From Nitrospira sp. (GTDB taxonomy: Bacteria; Nitrospirota; Nitrospiria; Nitrospirales; Nitrospiraceae): DNA of 37,096 bases. Both the position numbers and the translations under genes were made by a program. The notes beneath the pieces were generated by a model. The model had not been told where the DNA came from. It searched no databases and saw only the letters and a program-made list of their open reading frames with translations. Below are positions 24,980 to 33,900 of this stretch, piece after piece (positions within the stretch are counted from its first letter, which is position 1; every line of letters starts with the position of its first letter). The DNA is taken from positions 1 to 37,096 of the forward strand of contig JANDJC010000027.1 in the NCBI GenBank assembly GCA_024331045.1, written 5' to 3'.

Positions 24980-25327
24980 TCAGTCCCGCACCAACCGATG
25001 GATGATCGCTACAATGGCGTCACGAATCGTCGCGTTCTCCACGAACCGCGACCGGTTCCCATGGGCCGGGCGAACATTGATCATCGAGTCGAACTCGATC
25101 CACTCCGAAGGCGGTTGCTCCGGATAGAGATTGACGCCCCACAGGTTCTCCTGGCGTGATCCGTTCTCCAACAGGACCGCTTCCTCATCGGCGTGCAGTT
25201 CGCCGCCGATCGCCATGATCTCTCGCTCGACGTCGACGACGGCCTTGACCATGTCGCCGAACTGTTGAGCGGCGATGGTTCGGAGCTCGTCCTTGGTGAT
25301 CGCGTCGCGGATGATTCGGATGTCCAT
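24980..25327 (-). CDS. DUF5674 family protein
   Basis: 115 residues matching DUF5674: an N-terminal IRIIRDAITKDELRTIA, then MVKAVVDVEREIMAIGGELH, ADEEAVLLENGSRQENLWGV, NLYPEQPPSEWIEFDSMINV, and RPAHGNRSRFVEN. The block of charged and aromatic residues (GGELHADEE, WGVNLYPE, SMINVRP) is strongly conserved in the family as I remember it. The function is unknown. It is the first gene of a two-gene unit; ATG 25327 begins MDIRII. Confidence 0.85.
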   Translation of the reverse strand: MDIRIIRDAITKDELRTIAAQQFGDMVKAVVDVEREIMAIGGELHADEEAVLLENGSRQENLWGVNLYPEQPPSEWIEFDSMINVRPAHGNRSRFVENATIRDAIVAIIHRLVRD

Positions 25328-25885
25328 GGATTCTCTCTGAGGGGTTCTCTATTGAGAAACTGCTTGCGTGGCCCTGGTCGAGCGAAAACACGATCGCGGA
25401 AGATTCTTGTGTTTGTCAAGCGTTCATGGGGGAGTCCCTCCGACGAGACCCCTTCGTTCCGGTGATCACGTTAGGAGTGAGGCAAGACCGTGCGTCGTGC
25501 CACGTAGGCGCTGGACACACTCAGACACATGCCCGCCGCGGTGAACAATGCCGCCAGATGATCAGGCGCGAGGGACTCCGATACAATCTGGACCGGTGTA
25601 TCGCTGACTTGCATGATCGAAGATTGGGCAAGGATCGTTTGAGCCAAAAAATTAAATGGACCGCTGAGGCACCTAACGAGCCATCGAATTTTTCCGCAAT
25701 CTGCTAAACAAGGTCAGGGAAATCCCGTTCGGCCCCTTCGATATTGTGCGAAACCGGCCTCACACATCCCCACATCCCATAGAGGGTTCGGATTGCTGTC
25801 AGGTCTCCCCGCTCAGATGAACCGTCTCACTTCGCGGCGTCTCCAGAGGTTGTCGTGAGGTCTATCCACCATCGCTTTCTCTTGC
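25328..25885. other. Long intergenic region between DUF5674 and the moa promoter
   Basis: About 560 bases with no convincing gene other than a possible 47-codon frame on the minus strand (25471-25614). No repeats, tRNA or clear riboswitch are visible. Shifts in all plus-strand frames suggest non-coding sequence. Confidence 0.5.
25471..25614 (-). CDS. Possible small protein, 47 residues
   Basis: ATG 25614 opens MQVSDTPVQIVSESLAPDHL and continues with ALFTAAGMCLSVSSAYVARR, ending at TAA 25471. The codon choice is like the neighbouring genes, with G/C in third positions. No strong ribosome site precedes it, and no family is recognised. It lies upstream of the DUF5674 gene on the same strand. 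It may be chance. Confidence 0.25.
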   Translation of the reverse strand: MQVSDTPVQIVSESLAPDHLAALFTAAGMCLSVSSAYVARRTVLPHS

Positions 25886-25915
25886 TTGACCTTCATTTCC
25901 GGCGGCCCCTATAAT
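25886..25915 (+). promoter_or_regulatory. Promoter of the moa operon
   Basis: TTGACC at 25886-25891, an 18-base spacer, and a perfect TATAAT at 25910-25915. The moaC start is 41 bases downstream. No Moco-riboswitch-sized leader fits between. Confidence 0.7.
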
Positions 25916-25956
25916 TCCGTGACGACGTAGTACAACGCCCTGATTTACTGAACAAA

Positions 25957-26469
25957 ATGTCCGAATTTACTCACTTTAACGAGGCTGGTCGCGCTCGCAT
26001 GGTCGATGTGACCGCCAAGGCCTCCACCGAACGGGTGGCAACGGCTCAGGCCACGGTGTTGATGAAGCCTGAGACGTTGGAGCAGATCCTGCGGGGTAAG
26101 ATCGCCAAGGGCGATGTACTGGCGGTCGCCCAAGTGGCCGGGGTGATGGGGGCCAAGCGAACGCCGGACCTTATTCCCATGTGCCATCCGCTGTTTCTTT
26201 CCAGCGTGGACATCAGTTTCGAAGAAGACACGCAACCCAATGTCGACGGCCTCTGCTCGATCACGATTGTGGCGACCGTCAAGACCACGGGGCAAACCGG
26301 CGTGGAAATGGAAGCGATGACGGCGGTCTCGATTGCGGCGCTCACGATCTATGACATGTGCAAGGCAATTGATCGAGGGATGACCGTCACCGATGTCTGT
26401 CTGCTCTCCAAGTCCGGCGGCAAGTCCGGGACCTATACGAGGGAAGGTCGGGTCCAGGTTAAGGCGTAG
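25957..26469 (+). CDS. moaC: Cyclic pyranopterin monophosphate synthase MoaC
   Basis: 170 residues, typical for MoaC. Conserved strings are [77 protein letters not shown] and [10 protein letters not shown], which include the active-site region. MoaC works with MoaA to turn GTP into cyclic pyranopterin monophosphate in molybdenum cofactor synthesis. It is the first gene after a good promoter and is followed by the moaD-moaE fusion after five bases and by moaA, so the first two pathway steps are made from one transcript. Confidence 0.97.
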   Translation: MSEFTHFNEAGRARMVDVTAKASTERVATAQATVLMKPETLEQILRGKIAKGDVLAVAQVAGVMGAKRTPDLIPMCHPLFLSSVDISFEEDTQPNVDGLCSITIVATVKTTGQTGVEMEAMTAVSIAALTIYDMCKAIDRGMTVTDVCLLSKSGGKSGTYTREGRVQVKA

Positions 26470-26474
26470 CGATC

Positions 26475-27182
26475 ATGGTGACAGTCAAGTTATTCGGCAT
26501 GACGAAAATGATGGCCGGGAATCAGGCGACTCTGTCGCTGAATGTGGCTGACGGCCGGCAGGTCAAGGACGTGATCGGCGCCATCGAGGCCGGTTACCCG
26601 GACATCGGAGCCCTGATTCAGAAGAAAAAAGTCTTGGTATCGGTCAATCAAGAGATCGCGCACGAAGACACGGTCGTTCATGCCGAGGACGAGATCGCGC
26701 TCCTGCCTCCGTTTGCAGGGGGGGCTTCCGGTGAAGCTTCGACGGAACAGGATGAAGCACAAGAGTTCGCCCGGGTCCAGCGCGAGGACTTCTCGGTCGA
26801 CCGGGAACTGGATCGCGTCCGCCGCCGGTCCACGAGGATCGGGGGCATTGCCACGTTTCTGGGCATTGCTCGGGATTGGTCACGGGGCCGGGAAGTGGAC
26901 CGGATCACGTTTGAACATTATGAAGGCATGGCCCAAAAAAAATTGCGCGAGATCCGCGAACGGGCCCTGAAGGGTTTCGACATTCTTGAACTGTTGATTG
27001 TCCATCGCTACGGCGAGATCGCGATCGGAGAAAACATCGTGTTGATTATCGCGGCGGCGGAGCACCGGGCCGACGCGTTTCAAGCCTGCAAGTGGGCGAT
27101 CGACGAGTTGAAGCAAATTACTCCCATCTGGAAACTCGAACACACGCCACAGGGCGAAGTGTGGGTGGAAGAGCACCCCTGA
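26475..27182 (+). CDS. Molybdopterin synthase, MoaD-MoaE fusion (MoaX-like)
   Basis: 235 residues. Residues 1-83 are a complete MoaD ubiquitin-like domain ending PPFAGG (G82-G83), whose terminal glycine normally becomes a thiocarboxylate. A short linker (84-96, ASGEASTEQDEAQ) leads to MoaE (about 97-235: FLGIARDWSRGREVDRITFE, KKLREIRERAL, IVHRYGEIAIGENIV, AAEHRADAFQACKWAIDEL, TPIWKLE with the catalytic lysine). MoaD-MoaE fusions such as mycobacterial MoaX are known to be cleaved after the glycine pair to become active. I infer that the same cleavage is needed here. It sits between moaC and moaA. Confidence 0.95.
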   Translation: MVTVKLFGMTKMMAGNQATLSLNVADGRQVKDVIGAIEAGYPDIGALIQKKKVLVSVNQEIAHEDTVVHAEDEIALLPPFAGGASGEASTEQDEAQEFARVQREDFSVDRELDRVRRRSTRIGGIATFLGIARDWSRGREVDRITFEHYEGMAQKKLREIRERALKGFDILELLIVHRYGEIAIGENIVLIIAAAEHRADAFQACKWAIDELKQITPIWKLEHTPQGEVWVEEHP

Positions 27183-27200
27183 GAGGTTGGTGACCGGGAC

Positions 27201-28280
27201 ATGGACGACCTCTCTCTTTCGTCTTCTCGCCGTCACGCCGTGGGCGAAGCGGTTGAAGATCTGTATGGCCGGCCGCTTCGGAGCCTGAGACTTTCCGTGA
27301 CCGATCGCTGCAACCTGCGCTGCCGCTACTGCATGCCCGAAGAAGACTATGTGTGGCTCCCCCGCGAAGATGTGTTGAGCTTCGAGGAGATGGCGACCCT
27401 GGCAGGCTATTTCGTTGACCTGGGAGTGGACAAGGTCCGGCTGACGGGCGGGGAGCCGCTCCTGCGGCGAGACCTTCCGCGGTTGGTCCGGCTGCTCTCG
27501 CAGAACAGAGGAATCATGGAGATTGCCCTGACGACAAACGGTGTGTTACTGGCCGAACAGGCACAGGCGCTCTATGACGCGGGGCTCCATCGGGTGACCG
27601 TGAGTTTGGACACGTTGAAACCGGAACGATTTCGGCGGTTGACCGGCCGGGATGAATTTGATCGTGTTCTGGAGGGGATTGCGGCAGTTCGAGCAGTGGG
27701 ATTTCCCGATCTCAAACTTGATGCGGTCATGATCCGCGGATTCAATGACGATGAGCTTGTGCCCCTCATTGAATTTGCCAGACAGATTGGCGCCGAGGTG
27801 CGGTTTATTGAGTACATGGACGTCGGCGGGGCCAATGAGTGGACGATGGACAAGGTGCTGTCGTGCCAGGCGATGTTGGGGCAATTGAGCCGCTATTATG
27901 GTGAAATTGCGGCGATTGCCGGTCGGGGGGCGGCTCCAGCTCAACGATATCGGCTGGCGGATGGCACGACGTTTGGCATTATCCCTTCCACGACAATGCC
28001 ATTTTGTGCTCAGTGTGACCGAAGCCGGGTGACGGCTGATGGTATGTGGTACCTCTGTCTCTATGCCCTGGAGGGCATTGATTTGCGTGGGCCACTCCGA
28101 CGAGGTGCTGCTCCGGACCACATGCGTGAGTTGATCCGGACTGGCTGGCGGTCTCGCCGTGATCGCGGTGCCGAGATGCGCAAAGAACTCGAACGAACGG
28201 GGATGAGAGAGCGGGAACTCATTGGCATCGAGCGATTGCGAGAGGATCCTCATCTTGAGATGCATGCAAGGGGAGGATAG
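27201..28280 (+). CDS. moaA: GTP 3',8-cyclase MoaA (radical SAM)
   Basis: 359 residues. The N-terminal radical SAM cluster motif is C37-x3-C41-x2-C44 (DRCNLRCRYCMPEEDYVW), followed by KVRLTGGEPLLRRDL (GGEP AdoMet motif). The second 4Fe-4S cluster ligands are in FCAQCDRSRVTADGMWYLCL. The protein ends in the conserved Gly-Gly tail (MHARGG) that is essential for MoaA activity. It opens GTP ring chemistry to 3',8-cyclo-GTP, the substrate of MoaC. It starts 18 bases after the moaD-moaE fusion. Confidence 0.97.
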   Translation: MDDLSLSSSRRHAVGEAVEDLYGRPLRSLRLSVTDRCNLRCRYCMPEEDYVWLPREDVLSFEEMATLAGYFVDLGVDKVRLTGGEPLLRRDLPRLVRLLSQNRGIMEIALTTNGVLLAEQAQALYDAGLHRVTVSLDTLKPERFRRLTGRDEFDRVLEGIAAVRAVGFPDLKLDAVMIRGFNDDELVPLIEFARQIGAEVRFIEYMDVGGANEWTMDKVLSCQAMLGQLSRYYGEIAAIAGRGAAPAQRYRLADGTTFGIIPSTTMPFCAQCDRSRVTADGMWYLCLYALEGIDLRGPLRRGAAPDHMRELIRTGWRSRRDRGAEMRKELERTGMRERELIGIERLREDPHLEMHARGG

Positions 28281-28320
28281 GTCAACGGGTGGCCCGTGAC
28301 GGCTAGGAGAAGCCAAGATT

Positions 28321-29016
28321 ATGAGTGAGCCGTCCTCCATGGCCGGTGTCGGATTAGGCTTTCTGCTGGGGATTCGGCACGCACTCGACGCCGATCATCT
28401 GGCCGCCGTCTCGACGGTGCTGGCCGAACGACCGTCGCTCCGGGCGTCCGGTGCCGTGGGCTTCTGGTGGGGCATCGGCCATACGATGATGTTGCTCGCG
28501 GCAGGGGCAGTCGTCTTGGGGTTGGGAGTTCGCCCCTCCGCGGAGTTTGAACAGATCACGGAGATCGGAGTCGGGATCTTGCTGGTGATATTGGGCGGAA
28601 ACGTGTTGTTCAAACTCTTGACCGAACGATGGCATGTCCATCCTCACAACCATGGTCACGGTGTACATATCCATTGGCATCCTCACCCGCGCGGAGACGA
28701 TCATCGTCATCCCCATTGGACAGCCGAGGCTCTTCGTCCATTGGGCATTGGCATGGTCCATGGCTTGGCTGGGTCAGCAGCCTTGATGCTTCTTGTTCTG
28801 ACATCTACTGAGGAAGTGGTGGAGGGGCTTGTCTCTATTGCCGTGTTCGGTCTTGGGTCGATTGCCGGTATGATGGCCGTTGGAGTGACGATCAGCCTTC
28901 CACTGATATGGTCAGTGTCCCTCAGCCGACGGATGTTTGTGACGTTGCAAGGGCTCGCCGGCGTGGTAAGTATCGGAATAGGGGGATGGATGGTGGCCAA
29001 GCAGGTAGCATTCTGA
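28321..29016 (+). CDS. NicO/UreH-type nickel or cobalt transporter
   Basis: 231 residues with about six membrane helices. The first helix carries the metal-selectivity motif H20-x4-D25-H26 (GIRHALDADHLAAVSTVL), and the second half has MVHGLAGSAALMLLVLT. A cytoplasmic or periplasmic loop at residues about 101-137 is very histidine-rich (HVHPHNHGHGVHIHWHPHPR then DDHRHPHW), typical for metal capture. The family moves Ni2+ or Co2+ for urease, hydrogenase or B12 enzymes; no such enzyme lies nearby. AGGAG lies about 11 bases upstream of ATG 28321. It follows the moa genes by 40 bases. Confidence 0.88.
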   Translation: MSEPSSMAGVGLGFLLGIRHALDADHLAAVSTVLAERPSLRASGAVGFWWGIGHTMMLLAAGAVVLGLGVRPSAEFEQITEIGVGILLVILGGNVLFKLLTERWHVHPHNHGHGVHIHWHPHPRGDDHRHPHWTAEALRPLGIGMVHGLAGSAALMLLVLTSTEEVVEGLVSIAVFGLGSIAGMMAVGVTISLPLIWSVSLSRRMFVTLQGLAGVVSIGIGGWMVAKQVAF

Positions 29017-29121
29017 TGAAAGCGAGTCTGGCCTGTCGCTCAGGCGGAACAGGTGAGGAAAAGACCGATCAGTGTCCGGCGGGGAGGGGGAAGCGTCGGC
29101 GTTTGTCGTGGGGGGTATGCC

Positions 29122-29958
29122 ATGGCCTGGTTTAAAAAAGAGAAAGCGGTAGAACCTCCTCCACCACGTTCCAAGGGTGCCGAGGGGATGTGGCTGAAGT
29201 GCAATCATTGCCGGGAGATCATCTATCGCAAGGAGGTGGAACGCAACAACAAGGTCTGCCCAAAGTGTGAGTACCATTTTCCGCTCACGGTCGCCGAGCG
29301 GATTGCGTTGCTAATGGATTTGGGAACCTTTCGAGAATGGGACGCCGAGATAGAGGCACAGGACCCCCTCGAGTTCCACGACACGAAATCCTATCGCGAA
29401 CGGATCAAGGCCCAGCAGGAAAAAACCGGCCGCAAGGACGCACTTGTGATTGGAGAAGGACTCATCAACGGTCGGCGGACAGTGCTGTGCGTGTTTGACT
29501 TTGGCTTTATGGGTGGCAGCATGGGATCGGTGGTGGGCGAGAAACTCTGTCGGGCGATCGACCGAGCGGTGGAGCACAAATTGCCGGTTATTCTCGTGAC
29601 GGCATCCGGCGGGGCTCGCATGCAGGAAGGCATCCTCTCGCTGATGCAGATGGCCAAGACGTCGGCGGCTGTCGCCAAGTTAGGAGAAACTAAATTGCCG
29701 TTCATTTGCATCCTCTCCGATCCCACCTTCGGCGGCGTGACGGCGAGCGTAGCCATGCTGGGCGATGTGATCATCGCCGAGCCGAAGGCATTGATCGGGT
29801 TTGCCGGTCCCCGCGTCATTCAACAAACGATCAAGCAACAGTTGCCGGATCAGTTTCAGCGTGCCGAGTTCCTTCTGGAACATGGCATGATCGATATGAT
29901 TGTCGAGCGCAAGCAACTCAAAGAGACGGTCAGTACCCTCATCGCTCATTTGTCGTGA
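29122..29958 (+). CDS. accD: Acetyl-CoA carboxylase carboxyltransferase subunit beta
   Basis: 278 residues, the usual AccD length. A C4 zinc finger (LKCNHCREIIYRKEVERNNK, then VCPKCEYHFPL) at residues 27-55 binds DNA/RNA and the complex. The crotonase-type carboxyltransferase domain follows (RRTVLCVFDFGFMGGSMGSV, VTASGGARMQEGILSLMQMA, LSDPTFGGVTASVAMLGDVI, IGFAGPRVIQQTIKQQLP). It transfers carboxyl from biotin to acetyl-CoA in fatty-acid synthesis. ATG 29122 has GGGGG five bases upstream. It is followed by folC after 27 bases, a common bacterial pairing. Confidence 0.97.
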   Translation: MAWFKKEKAVEPPPPRSKGAEGMWLKCNHCREIIYRKEVERNNKVCPKCEYHFPLTVAERIALLMDLGTFREWDAEIEAQDPLEFHDTKSYRERIKAQQEKTGRKDALVIGEGLINGRRTVLCVFDFGFMGGSMGSVVGEKLCRAIDRAVEHKLPVILVTASGGARMQEGILSLMQMAKTSAAVAKLGETKLPFICILSDPTFGGVTASVAMLGDVIIAEPKALIGFAGPRVIQQTIKQQLPDQFQRAEFLLEHGMIDMIVERKQLKETVSTLIAHLS

Positions 29959-29985
29959 CATCGCCGCAGGGTTCCTCCGCTGCTG

Positions 29986-31281
29986 ATGACCTATCCCGCC
30001 GCTCTTGACTATCTCTACAGCTTGCAAAAACACGGGATCAAACTTGGTCTCGATCCCATGCGGTTACTGATGCGCGCGATTGGAAATCCCGAGCGTCAAC
30101 TGCGCGTCTTGCATGTGGCTGGGACCAACGGCAAGGGGTCCACAGCGGCCATGACGGCAGCCATGCTCGAAGCCGCCGGCTATCGGGTGGGCCTGTATAC
30201 CTCTCCGCACCTGGTGGATTTTCGCGAGCGGATCAAAATCAATGGCCGCATGATTAGCGAAGGCGAGCTCGCGGAGCAGGTTGAGACGGTGAGAAACCTT
30301 ATCCCCTCCTCTCTCACCCCGACCTTTTTTGAAGTGACTACCGCTATTGCCTTGCGGTACTTTGCCGATCGTCAAGTCGATGTAGCGGTGATTGAGGTGG
30401 GGTTGGGAGGACGGTTCGACGCCACAAACATTGTCGAGCCGCTTGCCTGCGCGATCACCACCATTGGGTTGGATCATGAAGAGTATTTGGGCCATACCCT
30501 CGAAGCAATCGCTTTCGAAAAGGCAGGCATCATCAAATTGGAGGTGCCGGTCGTCATGGGAAGAATCGAGCCTGAAGCCGCCAGCGTGATCCGGAACGTG
30601 GCAGCCCAGCGAGGTGCGCCACTGTGGAGCTTGGGAAAGGACTTTGGAGTGGAGGGCAGTGGGCCCGAGCGATTTGTCTACCATGGGCCAACATGGACGA
30701 TCGATGCGCTCAGCTGCAACCTTGCGGGACACCATCAGTTAGACAATGCCGCCTGCGCGATCGCTTTGCTGGAAGCAGCGGCCCGCTCTGGACTCTTGGT
30801 GGGGAATGAGGCGATTCGGCGAGGACTGCGCTCTGTTGTATGGGAAGGCCGGCTCGAACTACTCGATGGCGCGCCACGCATCTTACTGGATGGAGCGCAC
30901 AATCCAGCCGCTGCTCTGACGCTGGCTCGATATCTTGAGGAATTTCACAGTGCCCACCCAGAGTCTTCCGTGATCCTGGTCTGGGGTATGATGCGAGACA
31001 AAGACCATCGGGCCTTTATTGCTCCGTTACTTCCGCTTGTTTCGGAAATCGTGTTGACTCAGGCCGGCTTAGCACGTTCTGCCGAGGTCAAAACTCTCCG
31101 GGCGGTGTTGGCGGAATGGGCTCGTCCCATTTGGGAAGCGCCGTTTCCGACGGATGCTCTTCGGTTGGCTAAAGAGCGCGCGGCTTCGCGCGATCTGGTG
31201 TGCGTGACCGGGTCGCTCATGCTGCTGGGCGACGTGAAGGCGGCCTTGCGCGGCGGCAAGCCGTCGGTGCTGCGGGGGTAG
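29986..31281 (+). CDS. folC: Dihydrofolate/folylpolyglutamate synthase
   Basis: 431 residues. ATP-binding loop LHVAGTNGKGSTAAMTAAML, the omega-loop TSPHLVDFRERIKING, metal-site strings FFEVTTAIALRYF and VGLGGRFDATNIV, GLDHEEYLGHT, and a C-terminal substrate domain with LLDGAHNPAAALTL. FolC adds glutamate to dihydropteroate or tetrahydrofolate in the cytoplasm. It lies in the cluster accD-folC-lptD with short spacers. Confidence 0.95.
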   Translation: MTYPAALDYLYSLQKHGIKLGLDPMRLLMRAIGNPERQLRVLHVAGTNGKGSTAAMTAAMLEAAGYRVGLYTSPHLVDFRERIKINGRMISEGELAEQVETVRNLIPSSLTPTFFEVTTAIALRYFADRQVDVAVIEVGLGGRFDATNIVEPLACAITTIGLDHEEYLGHTLEAIAFEKAGIIKLEVPVVMGRIEPEAASVIRNVAAQRGAPLWSLGKDFGVEGSGPERFVYHGPTWTIDALSCNLAGHHQLDNAACAIALLEAAARSGLLVGNEAIRRGLRSVVWEGRLELLDGAPRILLDGAHNPAAALTLARYLEEFHSAHPESSVILVWGMMRDKDHRAFIAPLLPLVSEIVLTQAGLARSAEVKTLRAVLAEWARPIWEAPFPTDALRLAKERAASRDLVCVTGSLMLLGDVKAALRGGKPSVLRG

Positions 31282-31291
31282 CGGGGAGAGG

Positions 31292-33757
31292 ATGACTGCC
31301 TCCGACCGGCTGACATGGCGATATCAAATCTTTGTGTGGGCGGCGGCGCTGGTATGGATAGTTCCCGGCGTGGCGGCTGCCGAAGTGGAGACAACCGCCG
31401 AAGGGCCGGCTCGTCCTTCCCCTTCGTTGGACGTCACGGCGGCGCGTCTGGAGTATCGCCAAGATCAAGAGGTCTATGAAGCGGAAGGATCGGTTGTCGT
31501 TCGGTATGGAAAGATCATGCTGACGGCTGATCGTGTGACCATTCACCTCTTGCCGGGAGTCCTCACCGCCAGCGGCCATGTCCACCTGACGGATCCGCAA
31601 ACGGATCTCACGGCCGAGCGGCTCGAACTGAACGTGAATACCGAGGCTGGCGTCGTCACGCATGGCCAGCTCTATGCGGCTTCCACCAATTCATATGTGA
31701 CCGGCAGACTGTTGCAACGGTTCTCGGATTCCCACTATCGAGTCAAGGAAGGGACATTCACCAACTGCGATGCGCAGGAGGGAGAAGTGCCGGCTTGGCG
31801 CCTGACGTTTGCCGATCTGGATGCCAGGATCGGTGAGACATTGTCATTTAGCGGGGCATGGTTTTGTGTCAACGATCTGCCGGTGCTCCCCGTGCCGAAA
31901 ATGGTTTATCCCTTAACGAGGCGTAAGACCGGCTTCTTGATTCCCATCGTTTCATACGACAATCGATTTGGCTTTCATGCGCAAGGCAGTTTCTATTGGG
32001 CAATCAATCCCAGCCAAGACCTCACGATCGCCCCCAAATACTATAGCAATCTTGGATACGGCGCCGATTTTGATTATCGCTATGTGCTGAACCGGCGATC
32101 CCGTGGGCAATGGCACGTTGGGTACTTGCAACAGACTGAGTTGCCCAACGTCGAGACGACCAGCCAAATGGCTGAGGATGCGAGGCGGGCCCGTGCCATG
32201 ATCTCTGGCAGCCACACCCAGATGTTTGGCGAGACCCTGCTGCTCCGGGCGAATGTAGGGTTCGTGACGGATCCCAACTATTTTCAACAACTGAGCAACT
32301 CTGGGACCTTAAGAGCTTCCCCGAGTAATGAGTCCAACGTACTGGCGGCAAAACAGCTCCCGTATGGCAACCTGTATCTCTTGGGTCGGTACCTTCAGCC
32401 ATTGCAGGCGGGGGGCAGGGATACGTTCCAGCGTCTGCCGGAAGTGGGATACAACCTGCCGGATGTGCCATTGTTCAATTCCCCCTTCCTGTTTGGGATG
32501 GAGGGAAACTTCGTCAATTTTTATCGTGAAGAGGGGTTCACATTGAATCGCGTGGATGTCGTCCCCGGCATTGCAACGGACGTCATCGATCTTGGACATG
32601 TCATTGGGATTCGACCGCAGGCCAAGTTTCGCGAAGTCTACTACAGCCGTGGCGCCCAGACGGCCGCCTCCCAGCACCGGGAAACCTTTTGGGTGGGAGT
32701 CGATGTGATGTCCAAGTTGGCGCGCCGCTACGGTTTGGAGGGGGGCGGCAGTCTGCTGCACACGATCGAACCGACGGTGACGTATGAGTATGTGCCCGCG
32801 ACGGATCAATCGAACTTGACGTTGATCGATCAAGTCGACGATTTGCCGCGGAAGAATCTTTTGACCTATGCGTTTCGGAGCCGGGTGTTGGAGCAGAGCA
32901 ACGCGTGGTCTTTCAATTGGCTGGATTTGACGATTGCCCAAAGTTATCAGGTGGGAGAGGTGCAGACCAGAGCGAGAGATTTCACTCCCGGTGTCGATCC
33001 GTTGGTGGGATCAGTGACACAGCCCATTCAGCCGAGAACGGTTCCCATCGAAGGGAGAAAGTTTTCCGATGTGTGGGTGCGGGCCGTGATCGGCAACACG
33101 ATGCCCCATGTGATGCGGTCACAACTGGATGCCGCCGGCTTTGACCGATCATCAGGCCTTCTGAGCGCGGGGACGCGGCCGCCGATCAATCAATATCTGA
33201 TATTGGATGCGTTCGTTGATCCGTATGAGGGCACTGTAAGCCAGGTCAACTCTGATATTCGGTTGCAAGAAGAGAGCAATTGGTATGTTGAAATCGGCCA
33301 GCGGTATTCGCGAAGTGGTCCCCGTGTGAGGCGGGGTGACATCTGGAATCCGCTGTCGTTCGGCGAGGTCTATGCCCCGACCAAAGAAATTCTGTTTCTC
33401 ACGGCGTCGGGCGCCTTTCGTACTCCCTGGGGCTGGACAATTGGAGCCAGGGGGTACTATGACGTGAAAGCCCGCAAGAGTCCTGAGTATGATGTTGTAG
33501 CGCTGTATCAAAACCCCTGTAAGTGTTGGTCGGTGGGATTTTATTATGTGCAGTTCCCCGATCGTCACCAGTTCAATTTTCTGTTGAGTCTGACCGGGCT
33601 GGGGTGGACCGAAAACACCGGCACCGCGGTTGTACGGTCCATTCTCTCTCCGCTTTTGTGGGGAGAGCGAGGACTTCCCTGGTATGTGCCGTGGGGGCAG
33701 TATGGAATCAGAAGCCAAGATCGGATGTTTGAAGAAGGATCAACCGGCGGCCGCTAA
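31292..33757 (+). CDS. lptD: LPS-assembly protein LptD (outer-membrane beta-barrel)
   Basis: 821 residues. An export signal (residues 1-31, ending GVAAAE) is followed by an OstA/LptA-like beta-jellyroll (about 45-160: LDVTAARLEYRQDQEVYEAE, GSVVVRYGKIMLTADRVTIH). A large barrel follows, with YPLTRRKTGFLIPIVSYDNR, LTIAPKYYSNLGYGADFDYR and many alternating strands. Cysteines in FTNCDAQEG and FCVNDL, and in the C-terminal CKCWSVGFYY, match the positions where LptD forms inter-domain disulfides. It inserts lipopolysaccharide into the outer leaflet with LptE. It starts 10 bases after folC. Confidence 0.95.
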   Translation: MTASDRLTWRYQIFVWAAALVWIVPGVAAAEVETTAEGPARPSPSLDVTAARLEYRQDQEVYEAEGSVVVRYGKIMLTADRVTIHLLPGVLTASGHVHLTDPQTDLTAERLELNVNTEAGVVTHGQLYAASTNSYVTGRLLQRFSDSHYRVKEGTFTNCDAQEGEVPAWRLTFADLDARIGETLSFSGAWFCVNDLPVLPVPKMVYPLTRRKTGFLIPIVSYDNRFGFHAQGSFYWAINPSQDLTIAPKYYSNLGYGADFDYRYVLNRRSRGQWHVGYLQQTELPNVETTSQMAEDARRARAMISGSHTQMFGETLLLRANVGFVTDPNYFQQLSNSGTLRASPSNESNVLAAKQLPYGNLYLLGRYLQPLQAGGRDTFQRLPEVGYNLPDVPLFNSPFLFGMEGNFVNFYREEGFTLNRVDVVPGIATDVIDLGHVIGIRPQAKFREVYYSRGAQTAASQHRETFWVGVDVMSKLARRYGLEGGGSLLHTIEPTVTYEYVPATDQSNLTLIDQVDDLPRKNLLTYAFRSRVLEQSNAWSFNWLDLTIAQSYQVGEVQTRARDFTPGVDPLVGSVTQPIQPRTVPIEGRKFSDVWVRAVIGNTMPHVMRSQLDAAGFDRSSGLLSAGTRPPINQYLILDAFVDPYEGTVSQVNSDIRLQEESNWYVEIGQRYSRSGPRVRRGDIWNPLSFGEVYAPTKEILFLTASGAFRTPWGWTIGARGYYDVKARKSPEYDVVALYQNPCKCWSVGFYYVQFPDRHQFNFLLSLTGLGWTENTGTAVVRSILSPLLWGERGLPWYVPWGQYGIRSQDRMFEEGSTGGR

Positions 33758-33821
33758 AGCCGCTAAATAAGGATCTGCGGGGACGATCCAGTAGCGGGAA
33801 AGTACCGGGGGCTGCGAGCAT

Positions 33822-33850
33822 TTGACAGCGCAAGAAGGGTGGGGTACGAT
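33822..33850 (+). promoter_or_regulatory. Sigma70-type promoter of the thioredoxin gene
   Basis: Consensus TTGACA at 33822-33827, a 17-base spacer, and TACGAT at 33845-33850 (four of six). The GTG start lies 50 bases downstream and is preceded by AAGGAGG. It gives trxA, and probably recN, expression independent of lptD. Confidence 0.7.
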
Positions 33851-33900
33851 GCCCGCGTTCGAAGACGAACATGGATTTTCTCTAAACGTAAGGAGGAAAT

